NCBI GenBank assembly: GCA_020849625.1
Contig: JADLFV010000064.1
Location: 27,148-91,147, forward strand
Direction: 5' to 3'
Length of the DNA: 64,000 bases
Source of the DNA: Phycisphaeraceae bacterium
GTDB taxonomy: Bacteria; Planctomycetota; Phycisphaerae; Phycisphaerales; Phycisphaeraceae
Shown: positions 56,830 to 64,000 of the stretch, one piece after another
Layout: every line of letters starts with the position of its first letter
How positions within the stretch are numbered: the first letter of the stretch is position 1
Position numbers and translations under genes: made by a program
The notes under the pieces: model-generated
Told to the model about the DNA's origin: nothing
Database searches by the model: none
What the model saw: the letters and a program-made list of their open reading frames with translations, nothing else

Positions 56830-58611
56830 TTATTCGTTGGTCTTGGAGCCGCCGGGGCCGAAGGTGATCTTGTCGGTGCCGAGGTGATCGAGGCCGCCCA
56901 GTCCGCCGAGGCCGCCGGCACTGGGGGCGCGATCGCGCTTCTCGGCTGCGGCTTCCTGGTCGGATGTCCACTGGGCACGCTTGAGCGACAGGCCGATCTT
57001 GCGGTCTTCGATATCGACGCGCAGAATCTTGACCTCGACCTCCTGGTTCTGCTGCACCACTTCCTGCGGATTCTCGACCTTGTGGTCAGCCAGTTCGGAG
57101 ATGTGCAGCAAACCTTCGAGGTTTTCTTCCAGTTCGACAAACACGCCGAAGTTGGTGATCTTGGTCACCTTGCCGCGGACGATCATGCCGGGCTGATAGT
57201 GGGACGGGATCGCCTCCAGCCAGGGGTCTTCGTGCATCTGTTTGAGGCCCAGGGCCACGCGCTGCTTCTGGCGATCGACTTCCAGCACCACGCACTTGAT
57301 CTGGTCGCCCTTCTGCAGCATTTCGTTGGGGTGCGACAGCTTCTTGGTCCAGGACAGGTCCGACACGTGCAGCAGGCCGTCGATGCCCGGCTCGATCTCC
57401 ACGAACGCGCCGTAGCTGGCCAGGTTGCGCACCTTGCCTTCGATGACGGTTCCGGCCGGATACTTCTCAGCCACCAGTTCCCACGGGTTGACCTCGGTCT
57501 GCTTCATGCCGAGACTGATTTCCTGTTTGTCCTTGTTGATGTCGAGCACGACCACTTCGACCTCTTCGCCGATGCTGACGATTTCGGACGGGTGATTGAT
57601 GCGCTTGGTCCAGGACATTTCGGAGATGTGCACCAGGCCCTCGACGCCTTCCTCCAGCTTCACGAATGCGCCGTAGCTCATAATGTTGGTCACCACGCCC
57701 TTGATGCGAGTGTTGACCGGGTACTTGCTCTCGATGTCGTCCCACGGCGAAGCTTCGGTCTGCTTGAGGCCCAGGGCGATCTTTTCCTTGTCAAAGTCGA
57801 TGTTGAGGACTTTGATCTTGATCTTCTGATCGATGCGGACCAGGTCGGAAGGATGATTGACCCGGCCCCAGGACATGTCGGTGATGTGCAGCAGGCCGTC
57901 GATCCCGCCCAGGTCCACGAACGCGCCGAAGTCGGCGATGTTCTTGACCGTACCTTCGACCACGTCGCCCACCTTGACGGTTTCCAGCAGCTTCTTGCGC
58001 TTCTCCGCCCGTTCTTCTTCGATGAGCTTGCGGCGGCTGATGACGATGTTGCGGCGCTGCTCGTCGATCTTGAGGATCTTGGCCTTGATGGAGCGACCGA
58101 TGAAGATGCCGATGTCCGCGGGGCGACGGATATCGACCTGGCTGGCGGGCAGGAACACGGGCACGCCGATGTCCACGAGCAGGCCGCCCTTGATCTTGCG
58201 CATGACGCGGCCCTGGACGTCGTCGCCTTCCTTGCTGTCGGTGATGATGCGCTCCCAGCCGCGGATGCGGTCGGCTTTGCGCTTGGAGATGATCACGTGC
58301 CCGCCGTCGCCTTCGACTTCTTCCAGCAGCACTTCGACCACGTCGCCGATCTCCACCGACGTCGGCTCATCGAATTCGCCGCGCTCGAGAATGCCTTCGC
58401 TCTTGAGCCCGACTTCGATCAAAAAGTCGTCACCCGCCATGCCGATGACTTTGCCCTGGAGGATGGCGCCGGGCTTGAAGTCACTGATCTGCGTGCCCAG
58501 CAAGCCGTCCATGTCACCGCCGGCGATCGCCTGGCCGTACTCGGCTTCGAGCATCTCCTGAATTTTGTCGTCGTCAACGTCGAGGGAAGCGATAAGGTTG
58601 TAATCGACCAT
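56830..58611 (-). CDS. rpsA: Small ribosomal subunit protein S1
   Basis: 593 residues with six S1 (OB-fold) domains. Domains 1-2 (about 48-115 and 130-200) contact the ribosome; domains 3-6 bind mRNA and repeat the VVEGTVKNIADFGAFVDLGG, IKGVVTNIMSYGAFVKLEEG, IEGKVRNLASYGAFVEIEPG and VRGKVTKITNFGVFVELEEN pattern, each followed by GLLHISDMSW-like text. The tail is Gly/Ala-rich (SAGGLGGLGGLDHLG). It delivers mRNA to the 30S subunit. Leaderless mRNAs, which seem common here, do not need S1 in other bacteria. A strong terminator follows. Confidence 0.96.
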   Translation of the reverse strand: MVDYNLIASLDVDDDKIQEMLEAEYGQAIAGGDMDGLLGTQISDFKPGAILQGKVIGMAGDDFLIEVGLKSEGILERGEFDEPTSVEIGDVVEVLLEEVEGDGGHVIISKRKADRIRGWERIITDSKEGDDVQGRVMRKIKGGLLVDIGVPVFLPASQVDIRRPADIGIFIGRSIKAKILKIDEQRRNIVISRRKLIEEERAEKRKKLLETVKVGDVVEGTVKNIADFGAFVDLGGIDGLLHITDMSWGRVNHPSDLVRIDQKIKIKVLNIDFDKEKIALGLKQTEASPWDDIESKYPVNTRIKGVVTNIMSYGAFVKLEEGVEGLVHISEMSWTKRINHPSEIVSIGEEVEVVVLDINKDKQEISLGMKQTEVNPWELVAEKYPAGTVIEGKVRNLASYGAFVEIEPGIDGLLHVSDLSWTKKLSHPNEMLQKGDQIKCVVLEVDRQKQRVALGLKQMHEDPWLEAIPSHYQPGMIVRGKVTKITNFGVFVELEENLEGLLHISELADHKVENPQEVVQQNQEVEVKILRVDIEDRKIGLSLKRAQWTSDQEAAAEKRDRAPSAGGLGGLGGLDHLGTDKITFGPGGSKTNE

Positions 58612-58835
58612 GAAGAGGGGGGATTCCGATTGCTCCTACCGGGTCGCTTGCGCGGCTCAGTCGCGACACGCTCACACGCACGGGGCATGCGGCGGCCGCC
58701 TTGGTGACGCCCTCGATGTCCGATCGACGACCGGAGCCTGCACCGGGGGCGAACCGACCATTGTACCAGCCCCGGTGCAGCGGGCAAACTGAGTATCCAG
58801 CGGTTTTTCCCGGGTTTATTCGCCCGATTCCAAGC

Positions 58836-58906
58836 GGGTACCACGGCCGCGCGTCGGCCGTGCGAACCACCCGGCACACCCGCACGCGGGTGTGGCACCC
58901 AAAGTA
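58836..58906. repeat. 71-bp dispersed double-hairpin element, copy 2
   Basis: CACGGCC...GGCCGTG and CACACCCGCACGCGGGTGTG; same length and word order as 45095-45165. It lies in the 316-base gap upstream of rpsA, where nothing else is evident. Confidence 0.65.
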
Positions 58907-58927
58907 TGCTCGCCCGTTGATGCGGAT

Positions 58928-60061
58928 TTATTCGCCCCCATCCCGCCCGTCCGTCAGCCACGCCAAGTCGAACACCGCCAGCGTCATCCGCTTGTATTTG
59001 TCCGCCTCGAAGTAGCAACCGATGCGCCCGTCGGGCAGTCTCACCAGACACGAATACGCCGCCTGCCCCTCATACAGCAGCTTCGACACCGGCCAGGTGA
59101 AGCCTTCGTCATAACTCAATCGAATGGTCATGTGATCGCGGCCCTTTTCCCTGGCGGGATTGGAAAAAAGTATGCGGCTCTTGTCACCGTCGTCCGGCCA
59201 ACTGTAACGCACGATGCTGGCCTGACACACCGGCTCGACCAGTTCATCGGCCCGCACCGCCGGCCCCCACGTGGTGCCGCCATCTTCGCTCAGCGCGTAA
59301 CGCCGCCGCGCATCGCCATAGTACGAACGCATGTTGGTCATCACCCGCCCGTCGGGCAGTTCGACAAGCTGGCTCTCGTTCATGTTCGGCTGAATGGCAT
59401 TGTCGCTGAGCATCCAGGTCTGGCCGTGGTCGTCGCTGTAGATGCTGTGCGCGCCGCGGATGCTGGGGGCCTGTTCGGAGCCTTTGGTGTCGTGATTGGC
59501 AGGGATCAGCAGCCGGCCGGGATGTGCGCCGCGCTGCAGTTGCACGCCGATGCCGGGACCGGTGGCGTACCAGTCCCAATTCGGATTCTTGGTGGTGGCA
59601 GTGATGTCGGTGGGCTGCGACCAGCTCTGGCCGTCATCATCGCTGTGCGTGACCCACACGGTGCGCGAGTCAGCCGGATCGTTGCTGCTCTTGCGCTCGT
59701 GATAGACACCCGGGTTGTGGGTCATCAGCAGCCAGATGGTTCCGGTGGACTGATCGACCACGGGGCAGGGATTGCCGCAGGTGTTTTGCTCATCATCCCA
59801 GACGGTGATCTGCCCGCTCCAGGTTTTGCCGCCGTCGGTGGAGCGCTTGACCAGCATGTCGATGTCGCCGCTGTCGCCGCCGCTGTTTTTGCGACCTTCC
59901 GCGAATGCCAGCAGCGTGCCGTCGTTGCTCACCACGATGGCGGGGATGCGATAGGTGTGATAGCCGTTCTGCCCGCTGACGAAGATGTCGGTCATGGCCG
60001 GCTCCGCCGCCATCAGAACGCCGGCCAATTGCAGTGTGACGAGGAAGCTGATGATGCGCAT
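58928..60061 (-). CDS. Exo-alpha-sialidase (GH33-like), secreted
   Basis: 377 residues from ATG 60061, chosen because GGAG lies 9 nt upstream (ATG 60067 is also possible). Signal peptide MRIISFLVTLQLAGVLMAAE. The RIP motif is GYHTYRIPAIV. The candidate acid/base Asp is in the SGDIDMLV region, the nucleophile Tyr in AAYSCLVRLPDGRIG with the conserved Glu in MNESQLVELPDG, and arginines in RIP, IRGAHSIY and CLVRL. Five Asp boxes: STDGGKTW, SDDDGQSW, SDDHGQTW, SEDGGTTW and SYDEGFTW. It would release terminal sialic acid or a related 2-keto sugar outside the cytoplasm. It is distinct from the Asp-box pair at 6743-9724, and no sialic acid catabolic genes are in view. Confidence 0.87.
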   Translation of the reverse strand: MRIISFLVTLQLAGVLMAAEPAMTDIFVSGQNGYHTYRIPAIVVSNDGTLLAFAEGRKNSGGDSGDIDMLVKRSTDGGKTWSGQITVWDDEQNTCGNPCPVVDQSTGTIWLLMTHNPGVYHERKSSNDPADSRTVWVTHSDDDGQSWSQPTDITATTKNPNWDWYATGPGIGVQLQRGAHPGRLLIPANHDTKGSEQAPSIRGAHSIYSDDHGQTWMLSDNAIQPNMNESQLVELPDGRVMTNMRSYYGDARRRYALSEDGGTTWGPAVRADELVEPVCQASIVRYSWPDDGDKSRILFSNPAREKGRDHMTIRLSYDEGFTWPVSKLLYEGQAAYSCLVRLPDGRIGCYFEADKYKRMTLAVFDLAWLTDGRDGGE

Positions 60062-60100
60062 GAGCATAGTCTCCGTGATGGATAAATACTGTTTCATAAC

Positions 60101-60163
60101 TCCCTTTCCCCTTGGGAGAGGGTTGGGGTGAGGGCCGAACTTCTGCGAGCCACATTGTCGAAA
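60101..60163. repeat. Dispersed CCCTCACCCC repeat, copy 2 (inverted)
   Basis: Inverse-strand text: TTTCGACAATGTGGCTCGCA, then GTTCGGCCCTCACCCCAACC and CTCTCCCAAGGGG. A partial further copy is at 60181-60213. The rest of this 335-base gap is blank. Confidence 0.6.
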
Positions 60164-60383
60164 CACGTCTCTGGTTAATCCGCCCTCACCCTGCCCTCTC
60201 CCAGGGGGAGAGGGTTCTTCAATCGTGGGTTAGAACAATGTGATGTCTGACCCGCGACTCAGTATAGGCCCCAAATATTTCCTGCCAAACCCCCGGAAAA
60301 AACGCATCCCCACCCCAAGCCCGGCCATGCGAGTCTTCGAGCTTGGCTGGAATATCTTCCGACCTCCTGTCAATCGATTGCGG

Positions 60384-60389
60384 TATCCT
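60384..60389 (+). promoter_or_regulatory. -10-like element of the solute-binding protein gene
   Basis: TATCCT ending 8 nt before ATG 60397, a near-leaderless arrangement. Confidence 0.35.
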
Positions 60390-60396
60390 GTTGCCC

Positions 60397-61953
60397 ATGC
60401 GCGATCATGCGAGCAAGTGGATCATCCTGGCGCTGCTGGTGCTGATCGTGGGCCTGCCCTACGTGCTGCGTCCGAGCGCGAACACGGATTCAGCTTCGGG
60501 TGCAGATACTGCTTCTTCAACTTCCGGGAGCGGGGGCACTTCCGGGGGCGGCGATACGCTGATCATCTACACGCCGCACAACGACTCGATCCGCTTCGAG
60601 ATGGACCGCGGCTTCAACCGCTGGCGCCGCCAGCAGGGCCTGCCGCCTGTCACCTTCGACTGGCGCTCCGGCGGCACCAGTGACATCCGCAAACAGGTGC
60701 TCGATCAGTTCGCCGTGCTGGTCGATGAGCATCGCGAAGAGCAGGGCATCGGCATCGACCTGTTCTTCGGCGGCGGCGAGTACGATCACGACATCCTCGC
60801 CAAAGGCATCAAGCGCGACGATGAATATGTCCCCCTGACCATCCCCGCCCAGATCCCGCCCGAGCTTTTCAAAGAAGCATTCCCTTATCCCAACATCGGC
60901 GGCGAACGACTCAACCACGAGCAGCAACGCTGGACCGGCGTCGTCCTGGCCAGCTTCGGCATCGTCTATAACTGCCCCTACCTCCAGGCCATCGGCGTGC
61001 CCGAACCGACCACATGGTCTGATCTGACCAATCCCAAACTTTTCAGTGCCGTGGCACTGGCTGACCCCGCGCACTCCGGCTCCATCACCGCGGCTTACCA
61101 CGCCGTGATGCGCCGCACCGGCTGGACCGAAGGCTGGGCCATGCTCCGCCGCATCTTCGCCAACGCACGCTACTTCACCGCCAGCTCCACCCAGGTGCCC
61201 ATCGACGTCTCCGCCGGTGAAGCCGCCGCCGGCATGTGCATCGACTACTACGGCCGCTTCCAGGCCGGCAGCGTCGGCCACAACCGCATCGGCTATGTCG
61301 ATCCGCCCTTCATGACCAGCACCACGGCGGATACCCTCAGCATCTTCCGGGGGGCGCCGCACATGGAAACCGCTCAGCAGTTCGTCCGCTGGATGCTCGG
61401 CAAACCCGCCCAGCGCCTCTGGCAGCTCAAACTCAACACCTCCGGCGGCCCGGAAAAATACGAGCTTCGCCGCCAACCCATCCGCGCCGATCTGTTCACT
61501 CCGCAGGAAAAAATCAACTGGACCGACCCGCAGATCGATCCCTTCGAGTCCAGCAAACCACTGCCCGACGGCATGCCCTCGTTCTTCAACACCATCGCTC
61601 CCATCAGCCACGCATTGGCCATCGACATCCACCAGGACTTGGCCGACGCCTGGCGTGCCATCATTCACACCGACGACCCCGCCAAACGCCAGCAGATGGA
61701 AGCGCTTTTCGATCAAATGCCCCCGGAATTGAGCCTGATCTGGCCCGACGGCCTGGACGCCCAGTGGCAGGTCGCATTAGGCGACATCAACCATCCCCGC
61801 CACGCCGAAGCCGCCCAGACCTTGAAGGATTTCGTGGACAGCCTCGCCACCCGCTGGCGCAGCAACCCCGACCAGCGCGACAAAGACCGCCTCACCTGGA
61901 CGCTGTTCTTCCGAGATCAGTACCGCCAGGTGGCGGCGCTGGGCGAGCAGTGA
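60397..61953 (+). CDS. ABC-transporter-type extracellular solute-binding protein
   Basis: 518 residues from ATG 60397. An N-terminal membrane anchor or signal (WIILALLVLIVGLPYVL) and a Ser/Gly linker are followed by a class-1 solute-binding fold: TLIIYTPHNDSIRFEMDRGF, IDLFFGGGEYDHDILAKGIK, WTGVVLASFGIVYNCPYLQA, PEPTTWSDLTNPKLFSAVAL and GMCIDYYGRF. This matches the ferric-ion/polyamine-type branch (FbpA/PotD-like). Usual length is about 340; here a C-terminal extra of about 150 residues is present. No permease or ATPase genes are adjacent. The ligand is unknown; iron is a guess from the branch. Confidence 0.8.
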   Translation: MRDHASKWIILALLVLIVGLPYVLRPSANTDSASGADTASSTSGSGGTSGGGDTLIIYTPHNDSIRFEMDRGFNRWRRQQGLPPVTFDWRSGGTSDIRKQVLDQFAVLVDEHREEQGIGIDLFFGGGEYDHDILAKGIKRDDEYVPLTIPAQIPPELFKEAFPYPNIGGERLNHEQQRWTGVVLASFGIVYNCPYLQAIGVPEPTTWSDLTNPKLFSAVALADPAHSGSITAAYHAVMRRTGWTEGWAMLRRIFANARYFTASSTQVPIDVSAGEAAAGMCIDYYGRFQAGSVGHNRIGYVDPPFMTSTTADTLSIFRGAPHMETAQQFVRWMLGKPAQRLWQLKLNTSGGPEKYELRRQPIRADLFTPQEKINWTDPQIDPFESSKPLPDGMPSFFNTIAPISHALAIDIHQDLADAWRAIIHTDDPAKRQQMEALFDQMPPELSLIWPDGLDAQWQVALGDINHPRHAEAAQTLKDFVDSLATRWRSNPDQRDKDRLTWTLFFRDQYRQVAALGEQ

Positions 61954-62055
61954 AAACTCGATTGATGAAGTTCGGATGACGATTGACAGACCGTCATGAC
62001 GATGTCATCAAAAGAGGGCTACTCACTCGTTCCGGAACCGGTCTAAGTCTGGTGA

Positions 62056-62061
62056 TATTAT
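62056..62061 (+). promoter_or_regulatory. -10-like element of the cyclase-like gene
   Basis: TATTAT ending 8 nt before ATG 62069, in an AT-rich stretch. Confidence 0.35.
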
Positions 62062-62068
62062 CATCACT

Positions 62069-62974
62069 ATGCTTGAAGACACACATTCTCAAATACGAAT
62101 CCCTGCCGTCGAACAACCAGTGTCTGTTGGTTGGTATGTGGTCGCATACTTCGACATACTGGGCCAACAAGACAAAATGGACGAACTAAAACTCATTGAT
62201 AATCCTTCTCTACAACGTGAACGCTTTAAGCAGCTTTCCTTCGATATGGTTCGAATGGTGTATCGTTTTCGTGTGGCTTTCAATGAATTATTCCAATCAT
62301 TTCTTGCTACAAGACCACCAGACCACATCAAGCAATTGCCCTCGGACATACAACAACAATATTTCCGTCGTAGAACAAGCGAAATACGATTCCAAACATT
62401 TTCAGATACGTTGATCGTTTATTTCCCACTGAAGTCCAAAGAAATATTTCAATCGAGAGTAATCTATGCCATAGTGTATGGCATTGCATTAGTCATGCCT
62501 GCTATGCTAAGCCAAGGAATCCCAATCCGTGGAGGAATAGATTTGGGCCACGGAGCGGAACTGTGTCCAGGTGAAATCTACGGCCCTGTCCTCAAAGATG
62601 CCTACACTTTAGAACACGAAGTTGCAAGGTACCCTAGAATAATGGTCGGAAACGCATTTGTAGAATGTCTGGACACTATTCCATCAGACATAGATGAAGC
62701 TCCATACAACCAGTTACACCAAGAACTCGCAGCTGAATGCAAAGCAGTGATTTCCAAAGACTCTGAAGGAGCCTTCTATATTGATTATCTAGGAACAAAG
62801 ATACGTGCAATGAAACAACCGCATTGGGCTAAAGTCGTGCAAGATGCGTATAGATTTGTTCATGAGCAATTGAAACAATTTGAAAAGCAATCTAACAGCA
62901 AATTGGCGGAACGTTATCGTGAGCTGAGTGAGTATTTCCTTGACCGATGTCCAGGTATTTTGTACGGGTTGTGA
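62069..62974 (+). CDS. Class III nucleotidyl-cyclase-like protein, AT-rich
   Basis: 301 residues. The order of motifs follows class III cyclases: VVAYFDILGQQDKM with D29 (metal-binding Asp 1, usually FxDIxGF), FQTFSDTLIVYFPL with D113 (Asp 2), IPIRGGIDLGHG (154-162; usually RxGIxxG) and GPVLKDAYTLE (172-182; usually GPxVNxAxRLE). It could make a cyclic nucleotide or be an inactive relative; the substrate-specifying residues are not clear. No membrane segment or sensor domain is seen. The gene is clearly richer in A+T than everything around it and is flanked by repeats, so it was probably acquired. Related short cyclases occur in anti-phage Pycsar systems, but no effector gene is adjacent. Confidence 0.6.
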   Translation: MLEDTHSQIRIPAVEQPVSVGWYVVAYFDILGQQDKMDELKLIDNPSLQRERFKQLSFDMVRMVYRFRVAFNELFQSFLATRPPDHIKQLPSDIQQQYFRRRTSEIRFQTFSDTLIVYFPLKSKEIFQSRVIYAIVYGIALVMPAMLSQGIPIRGGIDLGHGAELCPGEIYGPVLKDAYTLEHEVARYPRIMVGNAFVECLDTIPSDIDEAPYNQLHQELAAECKAVISKDSEGAFYIDYLGTKIRAMKQPHWAKVVQDAYRFVHEQLKQFEKQSNSKLAERYRELSEYFLDRCPGILYGL

Positions 62975-63000
62975 TCTGCACCTGCATTAAATCCGGAACG

Positions 63001-63133
63001 GGACAGTCAGTGGGGTCTGACCATCGGACAGTCAGTGGGGTCTGACCATGAGGCCGAAACGGGAGGCCGAAACGGGGTCAGACCCCGCTTTCATCTTCCC
63101 GTTTTCATCTTCCGATACGGGGTGACCCCGTTT
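63001..63133. repeat. GGGGTCTGACC direct and inverted repeats
   Basis: GGACAGTCAGTGGGGTCTGA occurs twice in tandem (63001-63023 and 63026-63047), then GAGGCCGAAACGG twice, an inverse GGGGTCAGACCCC at about 63074-63086, and GGGGTGACCCCG. The words are like those of REP/IS200-associated intergenic elements. No transposase gene is present. Confidence 0.5.
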
Positions 63134-63190
63134 TCACGTTTTCATGCGTGTGCCTTTTGTGCTATGTTTTGGCCAAGTGCCTTTAAGAAA

Positions 63191-63288
63191 GTGTGAGAAG
63201 CCATGAGCGACTAGCCACGAGCCATCAGGGACAACGCCCCAGACTTAACCCTCGTGGCTCATGGCTCATGGCTAGTGGCTTCTCACAC
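63191..63288. repeat. Large inverted repeat, GTGTGAGAAGCCA type
   Basis: GTGTGAGAAGCCA (63191-63203) with TGAGCGACTAGCCACGAGCC, and the inverse arm GGCTCATGGCTAGTGGCTTC to TCACAC (63266-63288). Same two-arm, short-unit design as the other arrays. Confidence 0.6.
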
Positions 63289-63380
63289 GATTTCTAATCT
63301 TGGCGCTCTTGGCGTCTTGGCGGTTCAACAGATTTCGTCCAGCGCTTCAAGGATGCGACCGCTGGTCGCAATCAATCGGG

Positions 63381-63626
63381 TCACTGGGTGACTGAGCTTT
63401 CGTCGATCTGTTTGCGCCGCGCATCGTATTCCGCTTTCGTGATGCGGCCTTCCTTGTAGTCCTCCTCAAGGTCTTCGCTCTCATCATGAGCGTTGTATTC
63501 GTAGGCTGCCGCGGCCCCGCCTGCTCCCACCGCGGCGCCGGCGAGAAAGGCGCAGCCCTGCAGGGCCGGGATGCTTGCCAGCAGGACCAGCACGCCAGTC
63601 CATTTCAGCACACTTGTGGTATTCAT
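63381..63626 (-). CDS. Small lipoprotein with SHOCT-like C-terminus
   Basis: 81 residues from ATG 63626, preceded by AAAGGAAGG. The signal peptide WTGVLVLLASIPALQGC ends in a lipobox (LQGC). A glycine/alanine stretch (GAAVGAGGAAAAYEY) follows, then DLEEDYKEGRITKAEYDARR and KQI, which matches the short SHOCT oligomerisation motif (a helix, GxIT, then a second helix). It is an envelope lipoprotein of unknown role. The upstream frame is open to 63890 but is not coding-like. Confidence 0.75.
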   Translation of the reverse strand: MNTTSVLKWTGVLVLLASIPALQGCAFLAGAAVGAGGAAAAYEYNAHDESEDLEEDYKEGRITKAEYDARRKQIDESSVTQ

Positions 63627-64000
63627 CGTGGACCTTCCTTTCCTGATTGCACGCCTGTCAATCATAGGGGCCGACCCTTGGATGCGGCCAGTGCGGAGAC
63701 CGCGTTTGATTTTCGATCGGCGGGTCGTATTTAGCCCCGGCCGCCAGGTCGGGAATTCCCCGGGTGACCGCGAGGGATAAACACCTACATATATTTTCGC
63801 AAACGGCCGCCGGCGCGCACAGGCTGGCACGCAATTCTCAGTTTTTTGAAGGTCGCGCGAAAAAATTTCTATTGCTGCCTGCGTCGGCACTTACGCTCAT
63901 TTTTGCCCCCTCAAAACTGCCTCCGGCGCGCACAAACGTTGCGCTTCGCCCATTTATAGGAAGGCCGTCCGGTTTCGGATGAGGCTCAATTGCTTGATTA
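63627..64000. other. Right-edge intergenic stretch
   Basis: No gene is recognised. CCGGCGCGCACA occurs twice (about 63810 and 63923). TTTAGCCCCGGCC at 63730 looks like the edge of a degraded TAGCC hairpin. The promoter of the lipoprotein gene must lie in the first part. Confidence 0.4.

Noticed and set aside
56662..58707. 681-residue open frame on the plus strand opposite rpsA
   Set aside because: It is the mirror of a clear S1 gene. The translation is Val/Asp/His/Leu-rich, as expected from the antisense of GC-rich coding DNA, and has no recognisable domain.
58928..60061. Grouping the sialidase with the Asp-box pair as one family
   Set aside because: It has a clear RIP motif, catalytic Tyr/Glu context and five Asp boxes, which the pair at 6743-9724 lacks in that form, so I keep them apart.
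1..64000. tRNA, rRNA or riboswitch genes
   Set aside because: I looked for tRNA T-arm/CCA patterns and for rRNA or known riboswitch cores and saw none that I could support.

Overview
The window comes from a GC-rich bacterium, most likely a planctomycete of the Phycisphaerae type. This is inferred from PEP-CTERM-anchored proteins with dockerin-like DLQILGDNW repeats, a prepilin-like protein with an H-x-DG tail, a membrane protein ending in a CxxCGYNL...CPECG zinc ribbon, a WXG100/FtsK locus, and intergenic palindrome arrays. No marker was searched, so the assignment rests on recognised motifs only.

Layout. 1-15350 is an accessory carbohydrate/surface region: a partial FAD-dependent oxidoreductase and a LacI-type regulator (minus strand), then two paralogous PEP-CTERM proteins, a prepilin-like protein, two paralogous Asp-box (sialidase-like) proteins, a LamG/FG-GAP protein and a sodium/solute symporter. 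It contains much recent duplication and decay: an IS5-type transposase remnant, a truncated third gene start, a symporter N-terminus remnant and a frameshifted PEP-CTERM pseudogene. Three promoters here share a paired GCAACAC/GTGTTGC element. 15370-31517 is one S10-spc-alpha ribosomal superoperon (rpsJ to rplQ, with secY, map, infA, rpmJ, rpoA) from a sigma70-like promoter to a clear terminator. rpmD and rpsD are absent, and most spacers carry palindromic elements. 31569-38834 holds mgtE, holA, a lipoprotein/hypothetical pair, a zinc-ribbon membrane protein, an alcohol dehydrogenase and glyA. 38944-44870 is a polysaccharide cluster (two GT2, DUF2304-like, flippase, FkbM methyltransferase, GT4) interrupted by a GxxExxY nuclease-fold gene between 32-bp inverted repeats. 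Then come rpoN with a duplicated 3' fragment, recR, and a BFD-like protein.

48231-53551 is the most notable system: a small WXG100-like protein, two unknown small proteins and a 1338-residue FtsK/SpoIIIE-type ATPase with only one intact Walker A, resembling a stripped-down type VII secretion locus. After it come purQ, a multi-pass membrane protein, rpsA, a GH33-like sialidase, a solute-binding protein, an AT-rich class III nucleotidyl-cyclase-like gene (likely acquired), repeats, and a SHOCT-type lipoprotein.

Two window-wide patterns stand out. First, seven genes (lacI, adh, glyA, GT2, recR, BFD, purQ) have a -10-like hexamer ending exactly 7 nt before the start codon, which implies leaderless transcripts. 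Second, many gaps hold hairpins that start with a conserved TAGC edge but have different, self-complementary stems.
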